Part shown: positions 16,407 through 24,842 of the stretch, in pieces
Layout: each line of letters begins with the position of its first letter
How positions within the stretch are numbered: position 1 is the first letter of the stretch
NCBI GenBank assembly: GCA_001544595.2
Contig: FCOH02000012.1
Coordinates: forward strand, 1 to 64,000
DNA length: 64,000 nt
Source of the DNA: Caballeronia peredens
GTDB taxonomy: Bacteria > Pseudomonadota > Gammaproteobacteria > Burkholderiales > Burkholderiaceae
Direction: 5' to 3'
Made by a program: the position numbers and the translations under genes
The notes under the pieces: model-generated
The model's input: the letters and a program-made list of their open reading frames with translations, nothing else
Told to the model about the DNA's origin: nothing
Databases searched by the model: none

Positions 16407-18329
16407 TCACGACGACTTGCGCACGCGCAGGTACCAGTCGCACAGGAGACGCACCTGCTTCGGCGTGTAGCCCTTCGCGACCATGCGATTGACGAAGTCT
16501 TCGTGCTTGCGCTGCTCTTCGGCCGAGCCCTTCGCGTTGAACGAAATCACCGGCAGAAGTTCTTCGGTGTTGGAGAACATCTTCTTCTCGATGACCACGC
16601 GCAGCTTTTCATAGCTGATCCACGCGGGGTTCTTGCCGCCGTTGGCCGCACGCGCGCGCAACACGAAGTTCACGATCTCGTTGCGGAAATCCTTCGGGTT
16701 GCTGATGCCCGCGGGCTTCTCGATCTTCTCCAGCTCGGCGTTCAGGGCCGCACGGTCGAAGCTCTCGCCGGTGTCGTGATCGCGGAACTCCTGATCCTGA
16801 ATCCAGAAATCCGCGTACGTCACATAGCGGTCGAAGATGTTTTGTCCATACTCCGAATACGATTCCAGATAAGCGGTCTGAATCTCCTTCCCGATGAATT
16901 CGGCGTAGCGCGAAGCCAGCACGTCCTTGATGAAGGACAGATACTTCTGCTCCGTTTCCGGCGGGAACTGCTCGCGTTCGATCTGCTGTTCGAGCACGTA
17001 CATCAGATGCACCGGATTCGCCGCGACTTCGGACGAGTCGAAGTTGAAGACGCGCGACAGGATCTTGAACGCGAAGCGCGTGGAGACGCCCGTCATGCCT
17101 TCATCGACGCCCGCGTAATCGCGGTACTCCTGATACGACTTCGCTTTCGGATCCGTGTCCTTGAGGTTCTCGCCGTCGTAGACCTGCATCTTCGAGAAGA
17201 GGCTCGAATTTTCCGGTTCGTGCAGGCGCGTGAGCACGGCCATCTGCGCCATCATCTTGAGCGTGCCCGGCGCGCAGACCGCTTCGGCGAGCGACGAGTT
17301 GCGCAGGAGCTTTTCGTAGATCTTGATCTCTTCGCCGTAGCGCAGGCAGTACGGCACCTTCACGACGAAGATACGATCGAGCAGAGCCTCGTTGTTCTTG
17401 TTGTTGCGGAACGCCTTCCACTCCGACTCGTTCGAGTGAGCGAGGATGACGCCGTCGAACGGAATCGCACCGAAACCTTCCGTGCCCTTGAAGTTGCCTT
17501 CCTGGGTTGCGGTGAGCAGCGGATGCAGCACCTTGATCGGCGCCTTGAACATTTCGACGAATTCGAGCAGGCCCTGATTCGCAAGGCACAGGCCGCCGGA
17601 ATAGCTGTAGGCGTCCGCGTCGTCCTGCGAATAGGTTTCGAGCTTGCGGATATCCACCTTGCCGACGAGCGAGGAGATGTCCTGGTTGTTTTCGTCGCCC
17701 GGTTCCGTCTTCGCGATACCGATCTGACGGAGGATGGACGGATAACGGCGCACCACGCGGAACTTGCGGATGTCGCCGTTGTACTCGTGCAGGCGCTTCA
17801 CGGCCCACGGCGAAAGAATGCTTTTGAGATAGCGGCGCGGAATGCCGTATTGCTCTTCGAGCACCGGGCCGTCTTCGTCGTAATCGAAGAGACCGAGCGG
17901 CGATTCGTTGACCGGCGAGTTCTTGAGCGAATAGAACGGCACGCGTTCCATGAGCTGCTTCAGTCGTTCGGCGATTGACGACTTGCCGCCGCCCACCGGC
18001 CCCAGCAGATAGAGAATTTGCTTCTTCTCTTCGAGACCCTGAGCCGCGTGCCGGAAGTACGACACGACGTTCTCGATCACGTCCTCCATGCCGTAGAACT
18101 CGCGGAACGCCGGGTACACCTTGATGTTCTTGTTTGCAAACACACGCGATAGACGCGGGTCGAGGCGAGTGTCGACCATCTCCGGTTCCCCGATGGCCGT
18201 CAACATGCGTTCGCCCGCTGTTGCGTATGTGGCCGGATCTTCTTTGCAGAGCGCGAGATACTCTTCGAGCGAGAATTCCTCCTCGCGGGTTTTTTCGAAG
18301 CGGGTCGCGAAACTGCTGTAGATATCCAT
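16407..18329 (-). CDS. yeaG: PrkA family serine protein kinase / AAA ATPase (YeaG)
   Basis: A 640-residue protein that matches YeaG/PrkA in length. The N-terminal AAA module has a Walker A LLGPVGGGKSSIAERL near residue 110 and an LLTATQEGNFKGTEGF segment later. The C-terminal PrkA domain ends in GYTPKQVRLLCDWYLRVRK. Homologues autophosphorylate and respond to starvation. In Bacillus an AAA-dependent protease-like activity has also been reported for PrkA. The ATG at 18329 is preceded by an excellent ribosome site (GAGGAGGTAGC). It heads the yeaG-yeaH-ycgB set. The upstream 430 bp carry no other gene. Confidence 0.96.
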   Translation of the reverse strand: MDIYSSFATRFEKTREEEFSLEEYLALCKEDPATYATAGERMLTAIGEPEMVDTRLDPRLSRVFANKNIKVYPAFREFYGMEDVIENVVSYFRHAAQGLEEKKQILYLLGPVGGGKSSIAERLKQLMERVPFYSLKNSPVNESPLGLFDYDEDGPVLEEQYGIPRRYLKSILSPWAVKRLHEYNGDIRKFRVVRRYPSILRQIGIAKTEPGDENNQDISSLVGKVDIRKLETYSQDDADAYSYSGGLCLANQGLLEFVEMFKAPIKVLHPLLTATQEGNFKGTEGFGAIPFDGVILAHSNESEWKAFRNNKNNEALLDRIFVVKVPYCLRYGEEIKIYEKLLRNSSLAEAVCAPGTLKMMAQMAVLTRLHEPENSSLFSKMQVYDGENLKDTDPKAKSYQEYRDYAGVDEGMTGVSTRFAFKILSRVFNFDSSEVAANPVHLMYVLEQQIEREQFPPETEQKYLSFIKDVLASRYAEFIGKEIQTAYLESYSEYGQNIFDRYVTYADFWIQDQEFRDHDTGESFDRAALNAELEKIEKPAGISNPKDFRNEIVNFVLRARAANGGKNPAWISYEKLRVVIEKKMFSNTEELLPVISFNAKGSAEEQRKHEDFVNRMVAKGYTPKQVRLLCDWYLRVRKSS

Positions 18330-18761
18330 GCTACCTCCTCGCCGAAGTCAGAAAGCTATGTCGTGCGCAACGCGCGTAATCGAAACGACATCGCTTGAAA
18401 TCATCCTAAACCCTTTCGAATTTTTTTTCACGCACTTGCGTTGTTCATTTGCTTCGAAGAATTCCTAGCTTGGTGAGTTATTTTCGTTCACCTACAATCC
18501 TCATCCCAATGTCCATATCGTGTTGCCGGACATCTCCCCTGCCTGTACGTTTCACCGCGCTCTCGCGTACTAAAGAGCAGCGCCTATCCGCCATTGCAAC
18601 GCGTATATCGCGCTTGCGCACGCTGGCAGTCGAAGTCACGAGCGGCTGCTCGCATCATCAGGTGACATACGTGCGCGCGGGCTCGCCGGATGCGGCGTCG
18701 CGAGTCGCGCGCGGCATCGTCAATACCCGTTTCCGATGTATGGTATTTGCCCGCGTCTTCT
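18330..18761. other. Gene-free region upstream of yeaG
   Basis: This 432-bp stretch separates the yeaG start from the end of the hydratase-family gene on the same strand. The part next to yeaG (18330-18500) is comparatively AT-rich with a run of eight or more T at 18421-18428 (A on the transcribed side) and should hold the yeaG promoter. I cannot pick a convincing sigma-70 or sigma-54 site by eye. Short open frames on both strands look non-coding. Confidence 0.5.
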
Positions 18762-19523
18762 TCATGCGAGCACCAGTTCCAGTTCGCCGATGCGATCGAT
18801 CGCACCATGCAGCATCGCCGGTCCTTCCACGCGGTATGCGCCCGTGTAAGAGCCTGTCGTGATCGTCCAGAACGGTTCGACCGTCAATCCCATGCGCGAA
18901 CAATGGTTGACGAGCCAGGGCAGCAATTCGCGCGGATCGCCCGCCGGATTGCCGAACGCGGCCGGCGCAATGGGCACGCCGTCGAGCGTGAATTCGAGGC
19001 GCGGCGTGAGAAAGTCGAAACCCGGCGCGACGACGTCGTACGGCTCCATGCCGGAGACGACGAGCGCGCCGTTGTTCTGCGAGTCGGCCAGTTGCGCGAG
19101 CGGGTCGAGATTGGGCCATTGCGCGAAACGGCTGTCGACCACTTCGAGCGCCACCGCAACGCCGCCGATCGCGTCGAACACTTCCTCGCGCGTGTAAGGT
19201 TCGATCCTGGCGGGCAGCGCGTACGCGAAGCGAAACGCGATCTCGAGTTCCACCAGCACGCGAAAGAATGAGTCGAACGGCAGGCGCGCGGGGCTCGCGT
19301 AAAGCAGCGCCGCGTCGATGGGCGCGCCCGTGGCGAGCGCGTCCGGCGCACGCGCGCCGATCTTCCACGCGCCGATGCGCGCTCCGGTCGCTCTCAGCAT
19401 CTCGTGCTGGATCGCGTACGCGGTCGGCGCGTCGGCGGGAATGTCGGCGGGCTCCAGCACTTCGATCAACTGATGCCGGGCGCGAGCTTGCGCAAGTTTC
19501 GCGGCGAGTGTCGATCCGGTCAT
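18762..19523 (-). CDS. 2-keto-4-pentenoate hydratase / fumarylacetoacetate hydrolase-family protein
   Basis: A 253-residue protein of the MhpD/TesE/HpcG-like hydratase family. Supporting segments are ADIPADAPTAYAIQHEM, IGAWKIGARAPDALATG, LVELEIAFRF (the Glu-x-Glu metal pair of the fold) and the Gly-rich tail region TITTGSYTGAY. Family members hydrate 2-keto-4-pentenoates or decarboxylate oxalocrotonate in aromatic meta-cleavage routes. No other meta-cleavage gene is adjacent, so the physiological substrate is open. The start at 19523 has GAGGA 7 nt upstream. A longer frame with an unrelated hydrophilic N-terminus was rejected. Confidence 0.82.
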   Translation of the reverse strand: MTGSTLAAKLAQARARHQLIEVLEPADIPADAPTAYAIQHEMLRATGARIGAWKIGARAPDALATGAPIDAALLYASPARLPFDSFFRVLVELEIAFRFAYALPARIEPYTREEVFDAIGGVAVALEVVDSRFAQWPNLDPLAQLADSQNNGALVVSGMEPYDVVAPGFDFLTPRLEFTLDGVPIAPAAFGNPAGDPRELLPWLVNHCSRMGLTVEPFWTITTGSYTGAYRVEGPAMLHGAIDRIGELELVLA

Positions 19524-19641
19524 GTCGATGTCCTCGTGTGAACGGTGACGCACACCCGTCAGTGTACGGGTTACCGGATCGACGTTGCTCGCGTCCATCG
19601 AGATTCGTGCGCGGCGACAGTCCGCCGCCGCGTTTCATGTT

Positions 19642-21384
19642 TCAGAACGTTTCCCAGTCGCCGTTCGCCTCGGACACCGCCGCCGCCTTCGCCGCAGGCA
19701 CGGGCGCGGGCGTCGTGCGCCGCTCCGAGGCCTTGGCGGGCTTCATCGCGGGCATTGCGGCCATCGCGGGCTTGTGGCCGGCCTTCGCGGCCACCGTTAC
19801 ACGCGATGCAATCGCCGCTGCCGGCGCGGATGCCGGCGCCGCGCCATCCGTCACCTGAAACACCGCCACGGCCTGTCGCAGGCGCCCGGCCTGATCTTCC
19901 AGCGACTGCGCGGCCGCCGCCGCTTCCTCGACGAGCGCCGCGTTCTGCTGCGTCACTTCGTCCATCTGCGTGACGGCGCGCGACACCTGTTCGATGCCGC
20001 TCGACTGTTCCTCCGACGCCGCCGCGATCTCGCCCATGATGTCCGTTACGCGCTGCACCGCGCCGATGATCTCGGTCATCGTGCGGCCGGCTTCGTCGAC
20101 GAGCGTCGAGCCGGTCTGCACCCGCGCCACCGAGGTGTCGATCAGTTCCTTGATCTCCTTCGCCGCCGCCGACGAGCGTTGCGCGAGACTGCGCACCTCG
20201 CCCGCCACGACCGCGAAGCCGCGCCCTTCCTCGCCCGCGCGCGCGGCTTCGACCGCCGCGTTGAGCGCGAGAATGTTGGTCTGGAACGCAATGCCCTCGA
20301 TGATCGAAATGATGTCCGCGATCTTCGACGAACTGCGGTTGATTTCGCCCATCGTGTCGACGACCTGATTTACGACCGCGCTGCCCTTGCCCGCGATCTC
20401 GGAGGCGTTCGCGGCGAGCGCGCTAGCCTGGCGGGCGTTGTCGGCGTTCTGGCGCACGGTGCCCGTCAGTTCTTCCATGCTCGACGCGGTTTCCTGCAAC
20501 GCGGACGCCTGCTCTTCCGTGCGCGACGACAGATCGGTGTTGCCCGCCGCGATCTGCTGCGTGGCGGACGCGATCGATTCGCTGCCCGAGCGCACCGTGC
20601 GCACCGTCGACAACAGGCTCGCGCGCATTCGGGCGAGGCCTTCGAGCAGGAGCCCCATCTCGTCGCGCGACGTGACGACCACTTCACGGCGCAGATCGCC
20701 CGCGGCGATGGCGTCGAAGTGGCCGAGCGCGGCTTCGAGCGGACGCGCGATCGCGCGGCGCAGCGACACCCACGCGAACGCGGCCGCGGCGATGCCGAGC
20801 GCGATCGCCGTGAGACTCAGCGCGCGGAACCACAGGTAGCGCTCTTGCGCCTCCTCGTAGCTCTTTTTCGACGCTTCGGTCAGGAATTTGCGCAGCGCGT
20901 CGTTCGCGTTGGCGAGTTCGTTGTAGGTCGACTGCATAGCCTTGGCGTTCGCGACGATGGCGTCGTGATCGTTCGCCATGACCGCCGCCACGCCCTTATC
21001 GACGATTGCCTGAAGCGCGAGGCGTTTTTCCTGCGCCGCCTCCGCGAGACGCTTCTCGCCGGCCGACTGCGGCAGCGACACATACTCTTTCCAGTAGCCG
21101 TCGGCGCGCTCGCGCATCATGCGCGCGCGTTCGACCGTGGACGCCACTTCCGGCGTGCCCGCGAGCAGCGCCGCGCGATCGAATACGAGCCGCTCGCGCG
21201 CCGCGTACATCTCCGCGTTGCCGACGGCGATCGCCGCGGGCATCTGCACCGCGTAGGTGTCGAGAAACGCGCCGTTCGAGTGGCTCATGCCGGTGAGCCC
21301 GAGTGCGCCGATCGAGATGAGCAGCGCGCCCAGAAACGCCATCGAGATGCCGAGGCGCGCCTTGATCGTCAAAGCCTTTTTCAT
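19642..21384 (-). CDS. Methyl-accepting chemotaxis protein with C-terminal WETF tether
   Basis: A 580-residue chemoreceptor. TM1 (about 12-33, [19 protein letters not shown]), a four-helix-bundle periplasmic ligand domain (about 35-185), TM2 (about 188-210), HAMP, and a long cytoplasmic coiled coil with the signalling tip [18 protein letters not shown]. The last residues GDWETF match the C-terminal pentapeptide that tethers the CheR methyltransferase in high-abundance receptors such as Tar and Tsr. An Ala/Pro-rich linker precedes this tail. No chemotaxis genes are adjacent, and the ligand is unknown. The ATG at 21384 begins [12 protein letters not shown]. The longer in-frame opening is non-coding leader. 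Confidence 0.95.
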   Translation of the reverse strand: MKKALTIKARLGISMAFLGALLISIGALGLTGMSHSNGAFLDTYAVQMPAAIAVGNAEMYAARERLVFDRAALLAGTPEVASTVERARMMRERADGYWKEYVSLPQSAGEKRLAEAAQEKRLALQAIVDKGVAAVMANDHDAIVANAKAMQSTYNELANANDALRKFLTEASKKSYEEAQERYLWFRALSLTAIALGIAAAAFAWVSLRRAIARPLEAALGHFDAIAAGDLRREVVVTSRDEMGLLLEGLARMRASLLSTVRTVRSGSESIASATQQIAAGNTDLSSRTEEQASALQETASSMEELTGTVRQNADNARQASALAANASEIAGKGSAVVNQVVDTMGEINRSSSKIADIISIIEGIAFQTNILALNAAVEAARAGEEGRGFAVVAGEVRSLAQRSSAAAKEIKELIDTSVARVQTGSTLVDEAGRTMTEIIGAVQRVTDIMGEIAAASEEQSSGIEQVSRAVTQMDEVTQQNAALVEEAAAAAQSLEDQAGRLRQAVAVFQVTDGAAPASAPAAAIASRVTVAAKAGHKPAMAAMPAMKPAKASERRTTPAPVPAAKAAAVSEANGDWETF

Positions 21385-21599
21385 TGAGTTGTCCCTGTGC
21401 CGCAGCGAGCGGATCCTCCAGCCGATTGACGGCCGGCGCGCGCGGCAGCGAACAGCGGCCGCGGCGGCCGATGACGATCGCGCGGCCGATGCGCGTCGCC
21501 GTATCCGTCGTATCGCGGACAGACGACATCGCCCGTCCGCTACTGATGTAAACGGCGCGAAAGCACGGACACTTGAGGGAATTATTCGTATGAAGAGAA

Positions 21600-21623
21600 A
21601 ACGGCGCGTCAATACGCGCCGTT
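21600..21623 (-). terminator. Intrinsic terminator after rbsK
   Basis: Inverted repeat AACGGCGCGT (21600-21609) and ACGCGCCGTT (21614-21623) with a 4-nt loop. On the minus strand it is followed by TTTTCTCTTC. It lies 21 bp past the rbsK stop and closes the rbs operon. Confidence 0.8.
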
Positions 21624-21643
21624 ATTCAACGATCATTGAAAAG

Positions 21644-22570
21644 TTATGCGGAAATTTCGCTGCGATGAGGAATCGATGGCTGCGCGCCCTCGCGCGTCAC
21701 GGCGATCGCCGCCGCGCGCTGGCCGAACGCAATGGCGTCCCGCACGGCCGCCCCGCGCGCGAGTTCCGCCGCGAAGCCGCCGATGAACGTGTCGCCGGCG
21801 GCGGTCGTGTCCACCGCCTCGACGCGCGGCGACGTCAGATGCGCGCCGGCCTCGTCGTCTCCGTCCAGGAGCGCGAGCACGCCCTGCGCGCCGAGCGTCA
21901 CGATGACGTTGCGCACGCCTTTCGCCTTCAGCGCCTGCGCGGCGCGGCGCGCGTCGTCCGGCGTGTCGATCGCGACGCCCGAGAGCGTCGCCGCTTCGAG
22001 CTCGTTCGGGATCAGATAATCGATCAGCGGGAACCAGTCCGGCGGCAATTTGCGCGCGGCGGGCGCGGGATTGAGGATGGTCGTGCGCTGCAGGCGCCGG
22101 CCGGCGGCGAGCGCGGCGCGCACCGTGTCAGTCGGCGTTTCGAGCTGGCAGACGATCACATCGGCGCGCGCGAGCAGCGCTTCTTGCGCCTCCACGCTCG
22201 CGGGCGTCACTTCCGCGTTGCTCCCGGCGACGATAACGATGGCGTTCTGACTCGCGTCGTCGACGACGATGAGCGCCACGCCCGTCGGCGCATTCGCGCT
22301 GGTCGCGAGCGCGCTGCAGTCGATGCCTTCCGTTTCGAGGCTGCGTCTGAGCGTCGCGCCGTTCGCGTCGTCGCCGACGCAGCCGATCATCGCGACCTGC
22401 GCGCCCAGACGCGCCGCCGCGACGGCCTGATTGCCGCCCTTGCCGCCCGCGACCTGCGCGAACGCGTGCCCGGCGAGCGTCTCGCCCGGTTTCGGCAGGC
22501 GCGGCGCGCGCGCGACGAGATCCATGTTGAGGCTGCCGACCACGGTCACGCGACCCATTGCTTCGCCCAT
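21644..22570 (-). CDS. rbsK: Ribokinase
   Basis: A 308-residue PfkB-family kinase expected to phosphorylate D-ribose to ribose 5-phosphate. Signature 1 appears as GGKGGNQAVAAARLGAQVAM near residue 40 and signature 2 as VDTTAAGDTFIGGFAAEL near 250, with the catalytic Asp in the GAGD-equivalent AGD. The N-terminus MGEAMGRVTVVGSLNMDLV is typical (a start at MGRV is also possible). It is the last gene of the rbs operon, 30 bp downstream of the LacI-type regulator, and is followed by a terminator. Confidence 0.95.
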   Translation of the reverse strand: MGEAMGRVTVVGSLNMDLVARAPRLPKPGETLAGHAFAQVAGGKGGNQAVAAARLGAQVAMIGCVGDDANGATLRRSLETEGIDCSALATSANAPTGVALIVVDDASQNAIVIVAGSNAEVTPASVEAQEALLARADVIVCQLETPTDTVRAALAAGRRLQRTTILNPAPAARKLPPDWFPLIDYLIPNELEAATLSGVAIDTPDDARRAAQALKAKGVRNVIVTLGAQGVLALLDGDDEAGAHLTSPRVEAVDTTAAGDTFIGGFAAELARGAAVRDAIAFGQRAAAIAVTREGAQPSIPHRSEISA

Positions 22571-22600
22571 CTTGTTCGTTTCCTCTGAATCAACCTTCGT

Positions 22601-23635
22601 TTATGCATTCGCGCTGCGTGCGTGACGGCGCGCTTCCGGCACGACCGCCGTCGATTCGCGGCGCACGAGGCGCGGCGCCACGACGCGGCGGCGCGTCGTC
22701 CCGGTCAGCTTGCCGGTGATGCGGTCGATCAGCGTCTGCGCAGCCATTTCGCCGAGCGCGCGCACCGACTGCCCGACCGTCGACAGCGCCGGATACGTAT
22801 AGCGCGACAGTTCGACATCGTCGAAACCGATGATCGAGCAATCCGTCGGCACGTTGATGTGGCGCTCGGCCGCAGCACGCAGCGCGCCGATGCCCATCAT
22901 GTCGTTGCACGCGAAGATCGCGGTCGGCTTCATGTTGTCGAGCAGTTGCGAGGCCGCGGCGTAACCGCCTGTCGCGGAAAAATCGCTCTGCACGATCGCG
23001 TTCGGCTCGATCTCGATGCCGCGCTCGGCCATCGCGCGGATGAAACCGTGCAGGCGCATCGCGGAGACCGCCGTCGCCACCGGCCCCGTGATGCAGCCGA
23101 TTTCCGAATGTCCGAGCTGCAGCAGGTGCCGGGTCGCGAGATACGCGCCCTTTTCGTGATCGATCTGCACGAGGTCGGACTGCAGCCCCTCGATATTGCG
23201 ATCGACGATCACGAGCGGCTCGCGCGCGCCCGCGAGGCATTGCGCGAGCACCGAGTCCTCGCCCGCCGAGGCGATCACCAGCCCGTCGATACGCTTTTCC
23301 TGCAGCACGCGCAGATAGCTGCGCTGCTTCGCGGGATCGTCGTCCGAATTGCAGAAGAATACGCAATAGCCGTTCTTCGCGCAGCCGTCCTCGACGCCGC
23401 GCGCGAGCTCGGCGAAATACGGATTGGTCGCGTTCGGCACGAGCAGGCCGATGGTCGCCGTCGAACGCGCCTTCAGCGAGCGCGCCACCGCCGACGGCAC
23501 GTAGTCGAGCTCGAGAATCGCCCGCTCGACTTTCGCCCGCACATCGGCCGATACCGGTCGCGAGTTGTTCACTACGTGGGATACCGTCGTAAACGACACC
23601 CCGGCAATGGCTGCCACGTCTTTGATCGTCGCCAT
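22601..23635 (-). CDS. rbsR: LacI-family regulator of the ribose operon
   Basis: A 344-residue LacI/GalR-type repressor. The DNA-binding head is at residues 3-50 (ATIKDVAAIAGVSFTTVSHV and the hinge helix SAVARSLKARST). A periplasmic-binding-protein-like core follows with the ligand-contact pattern VIVDRNIEGL and IIGFDDVELSRYTYPALSTV. Position between rbsC and rbsK makes ribose the likely inducer. A possible operator lies near the proposed rbsB start of transcription. The ATG at 23635 gives the canonical start; an upstream extension was rejected. A 217-bp gap with hairpin repeats separates it from rbsC. Confidence 0.92.
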   Translation of the reverse strand: MATIKDVAAIAGVSFTTVSHVVNNSRPVSADVRAKVERAILELDYVPSAVARSLKARSTATIGLLVPNATNPYFAELARGVEDGCAKNGYCVFFCNSDDDPAKQRSYLRVLQEKRIDGLVIASAGEDSVLAQCLAGAREPLVIVDRNIEGLQSDLVQIDHEKGAYLATRHLLQLGHSEIGCITGPVATAVSAMRLHGFIRAMAERGIEIEPNAIVQSDFSATGGYAAASQLLDNMKPTAIFACNDMMGIGALRAAAERHINVPTDCSIIGFDDVELSRYTYPALSTVGQSVRALGEMAAQTLIDRITGKLTGTTRRRVVAPRLVRRESTAVVPEARRHARSANA

Positions 23636-23761
23636 ACATCGTCCTTCGCTTTGCTTTGGTCCTGCTGCTCTTATTGGTCGTAAGGCGTCCGGCGCGTCAT
23701 GCTCTCTCACGCCGTGCTGCTGCTTCCCCGCGCCCTGCCTGCTTCATCGATGCCGCTTGTT

Positions 23762-23800
23762 GCGGCTTATTGCCGCTTGTTGCCGCTTTATTGCTGCGGC
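23762..23800. repeat. GCGGC/GCCGC hairpin-forming repeats between rbsC and rbsR
   Basis: GCGGC-TTATT-GCCGC (23762-23776) is followed by GCCGC (23782-23786) and GCGGC (23796-23800). These form two small adjacent hairpins inside a low-complexity CTTGTTGC-like stretch of the rbsC-rbsR gap. There is no T tract, so they are more likely RNA processing or stability elements than a terminator. Confidence 0.4.
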
Positions 23801-23852
23801 TTCGTGCTTCGCCCCGTGCGAAGCGCGCCGTCGACGTCCTTCGAATACCCGG

Positions 23853-24842
23853 TCAAACCCGCTTGCGTCTGCTGCGATACGTATCCAGCACCACCGCCAC
23901 CACGATCACCGCACCGGTAATGATGCGCTTGGTCGGCTCGTTCGCGCCGATCTGCGCGAGGCCCGCCGCCAGCACCGAAATGATCAACACGCCGAAAAAC
24001 GTGCTGATCACCGAGCCGCGGCCGCCCATCAGACTCGTGCCGCCGATTACCACCGCCGCGATCACCTGCAGCTCCAGCCCCGAACCCGCGTTCGGATCGG
24101 CGGCCTCCAGCCGCGAGATCTGGAACAGTGCCGCCAGTCCCGAGAGCGCGCCCATCAGCGCGAAAACGATTACCTTGTATGGCCGTGGATTGACGCCCGC
24201 GAGCCGCACGGCTTCCTCGTTCGTGCCGATTCCTACGAGATATCGGCCAAAAACCGTCCGGGTCAAGACCAGATGCGCAATTATCATCACCCCGACCGCA
24301 ATCAGGAACGACGGCGAGATGCCGAACGCGATCGGATTCGACAGGAAATCGAACGCATCGCCGATATAGGCCGTGCGCGAGTTCGTCATCTGATAGGCGA
24401 GCCCGCGCGCGCCTTCCAGCACGCCGAGCGACACGATGAACGACGGAATGCGCCACGCCACCGTCACGAGCCCGGTCACCGCGCCCGTGAGCGCGGCGGC
24501 GGCGAGCCCGATCAGCGCGGCGGGAAACGCCGGCCAGTGCCACTTGAGCGCGGCCACGCTCACGACCGATGCACCCAGCGCGAGCACCGAGCCCACCGAC
24601 AGATCGATGCTCGCGATGATCAGCACGAACGTCATGCCGACCGACATCACGACGAGGTCGGGAATCTGGTTCGCGATCGTGCTGAACGTGTCGTAGGTCA
24701 GGAAGTGCGGACTCAGCACCGAAAACAGCGCGATCATCGCGGCGAGCGCGCCCGCGAGACCCAGATAATTCGAGATGCCCAGCCGCGTGCCGACGCCCTT
24801 CGTGCTCTTCGGCGCATCGGCGGGCAGGTTTGCTTCGCTCAT
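23853..24842 (-). CDS. rbsC: Ribose-type ABC transporter permease
   Basis: A 329-residue inner-membrane permease of the RbsC/XylH/AraH family with about eight to ten helices. Diagnostic segments include DLVVMSVGMTFVLIIASIDL, SVGSVLALGASVV, and AVVIGGTSLMGGRGSVIST near the C-terminus. It forms the membrane channel for the RbsA ATPase and RbsB binding protein. Its ATG directly abuts the rbsA stop (no intervening base), which indicates tight translational coupling. The annotation as ribose rather than another pentose rests on the linked ribokinase. Confidence 0.94.
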   Translation of the reverse strand: MSEANLPADAPKSTKGVGTRLGISNYLGLAGALAAMIALFSVLSPHFLTYDTFSTIANQIPDLVVMSVGMTFVLIIASIDLSVGSVLALGASVVSVAALKWHWPAFPAALIGLAAAALTGAVTGLVTVAWRIPSFIVSLGVLEGARGLAYQMTNSRTAYIGDAFDFLSNPIAFGISPSFLIAVGVMIIAHLVLTRTVFGRYLVGIGTNEEAVRLAGVNPRPYKVIVFALMGALSGLAALFQISRLEAADPNAGSGLELQVIAAVVIGGTSLMGGRGSVISTFFGVLIISVLAAGLAQIGANEPTKRIITGAVIVVAVVLDTYRSRRKRV

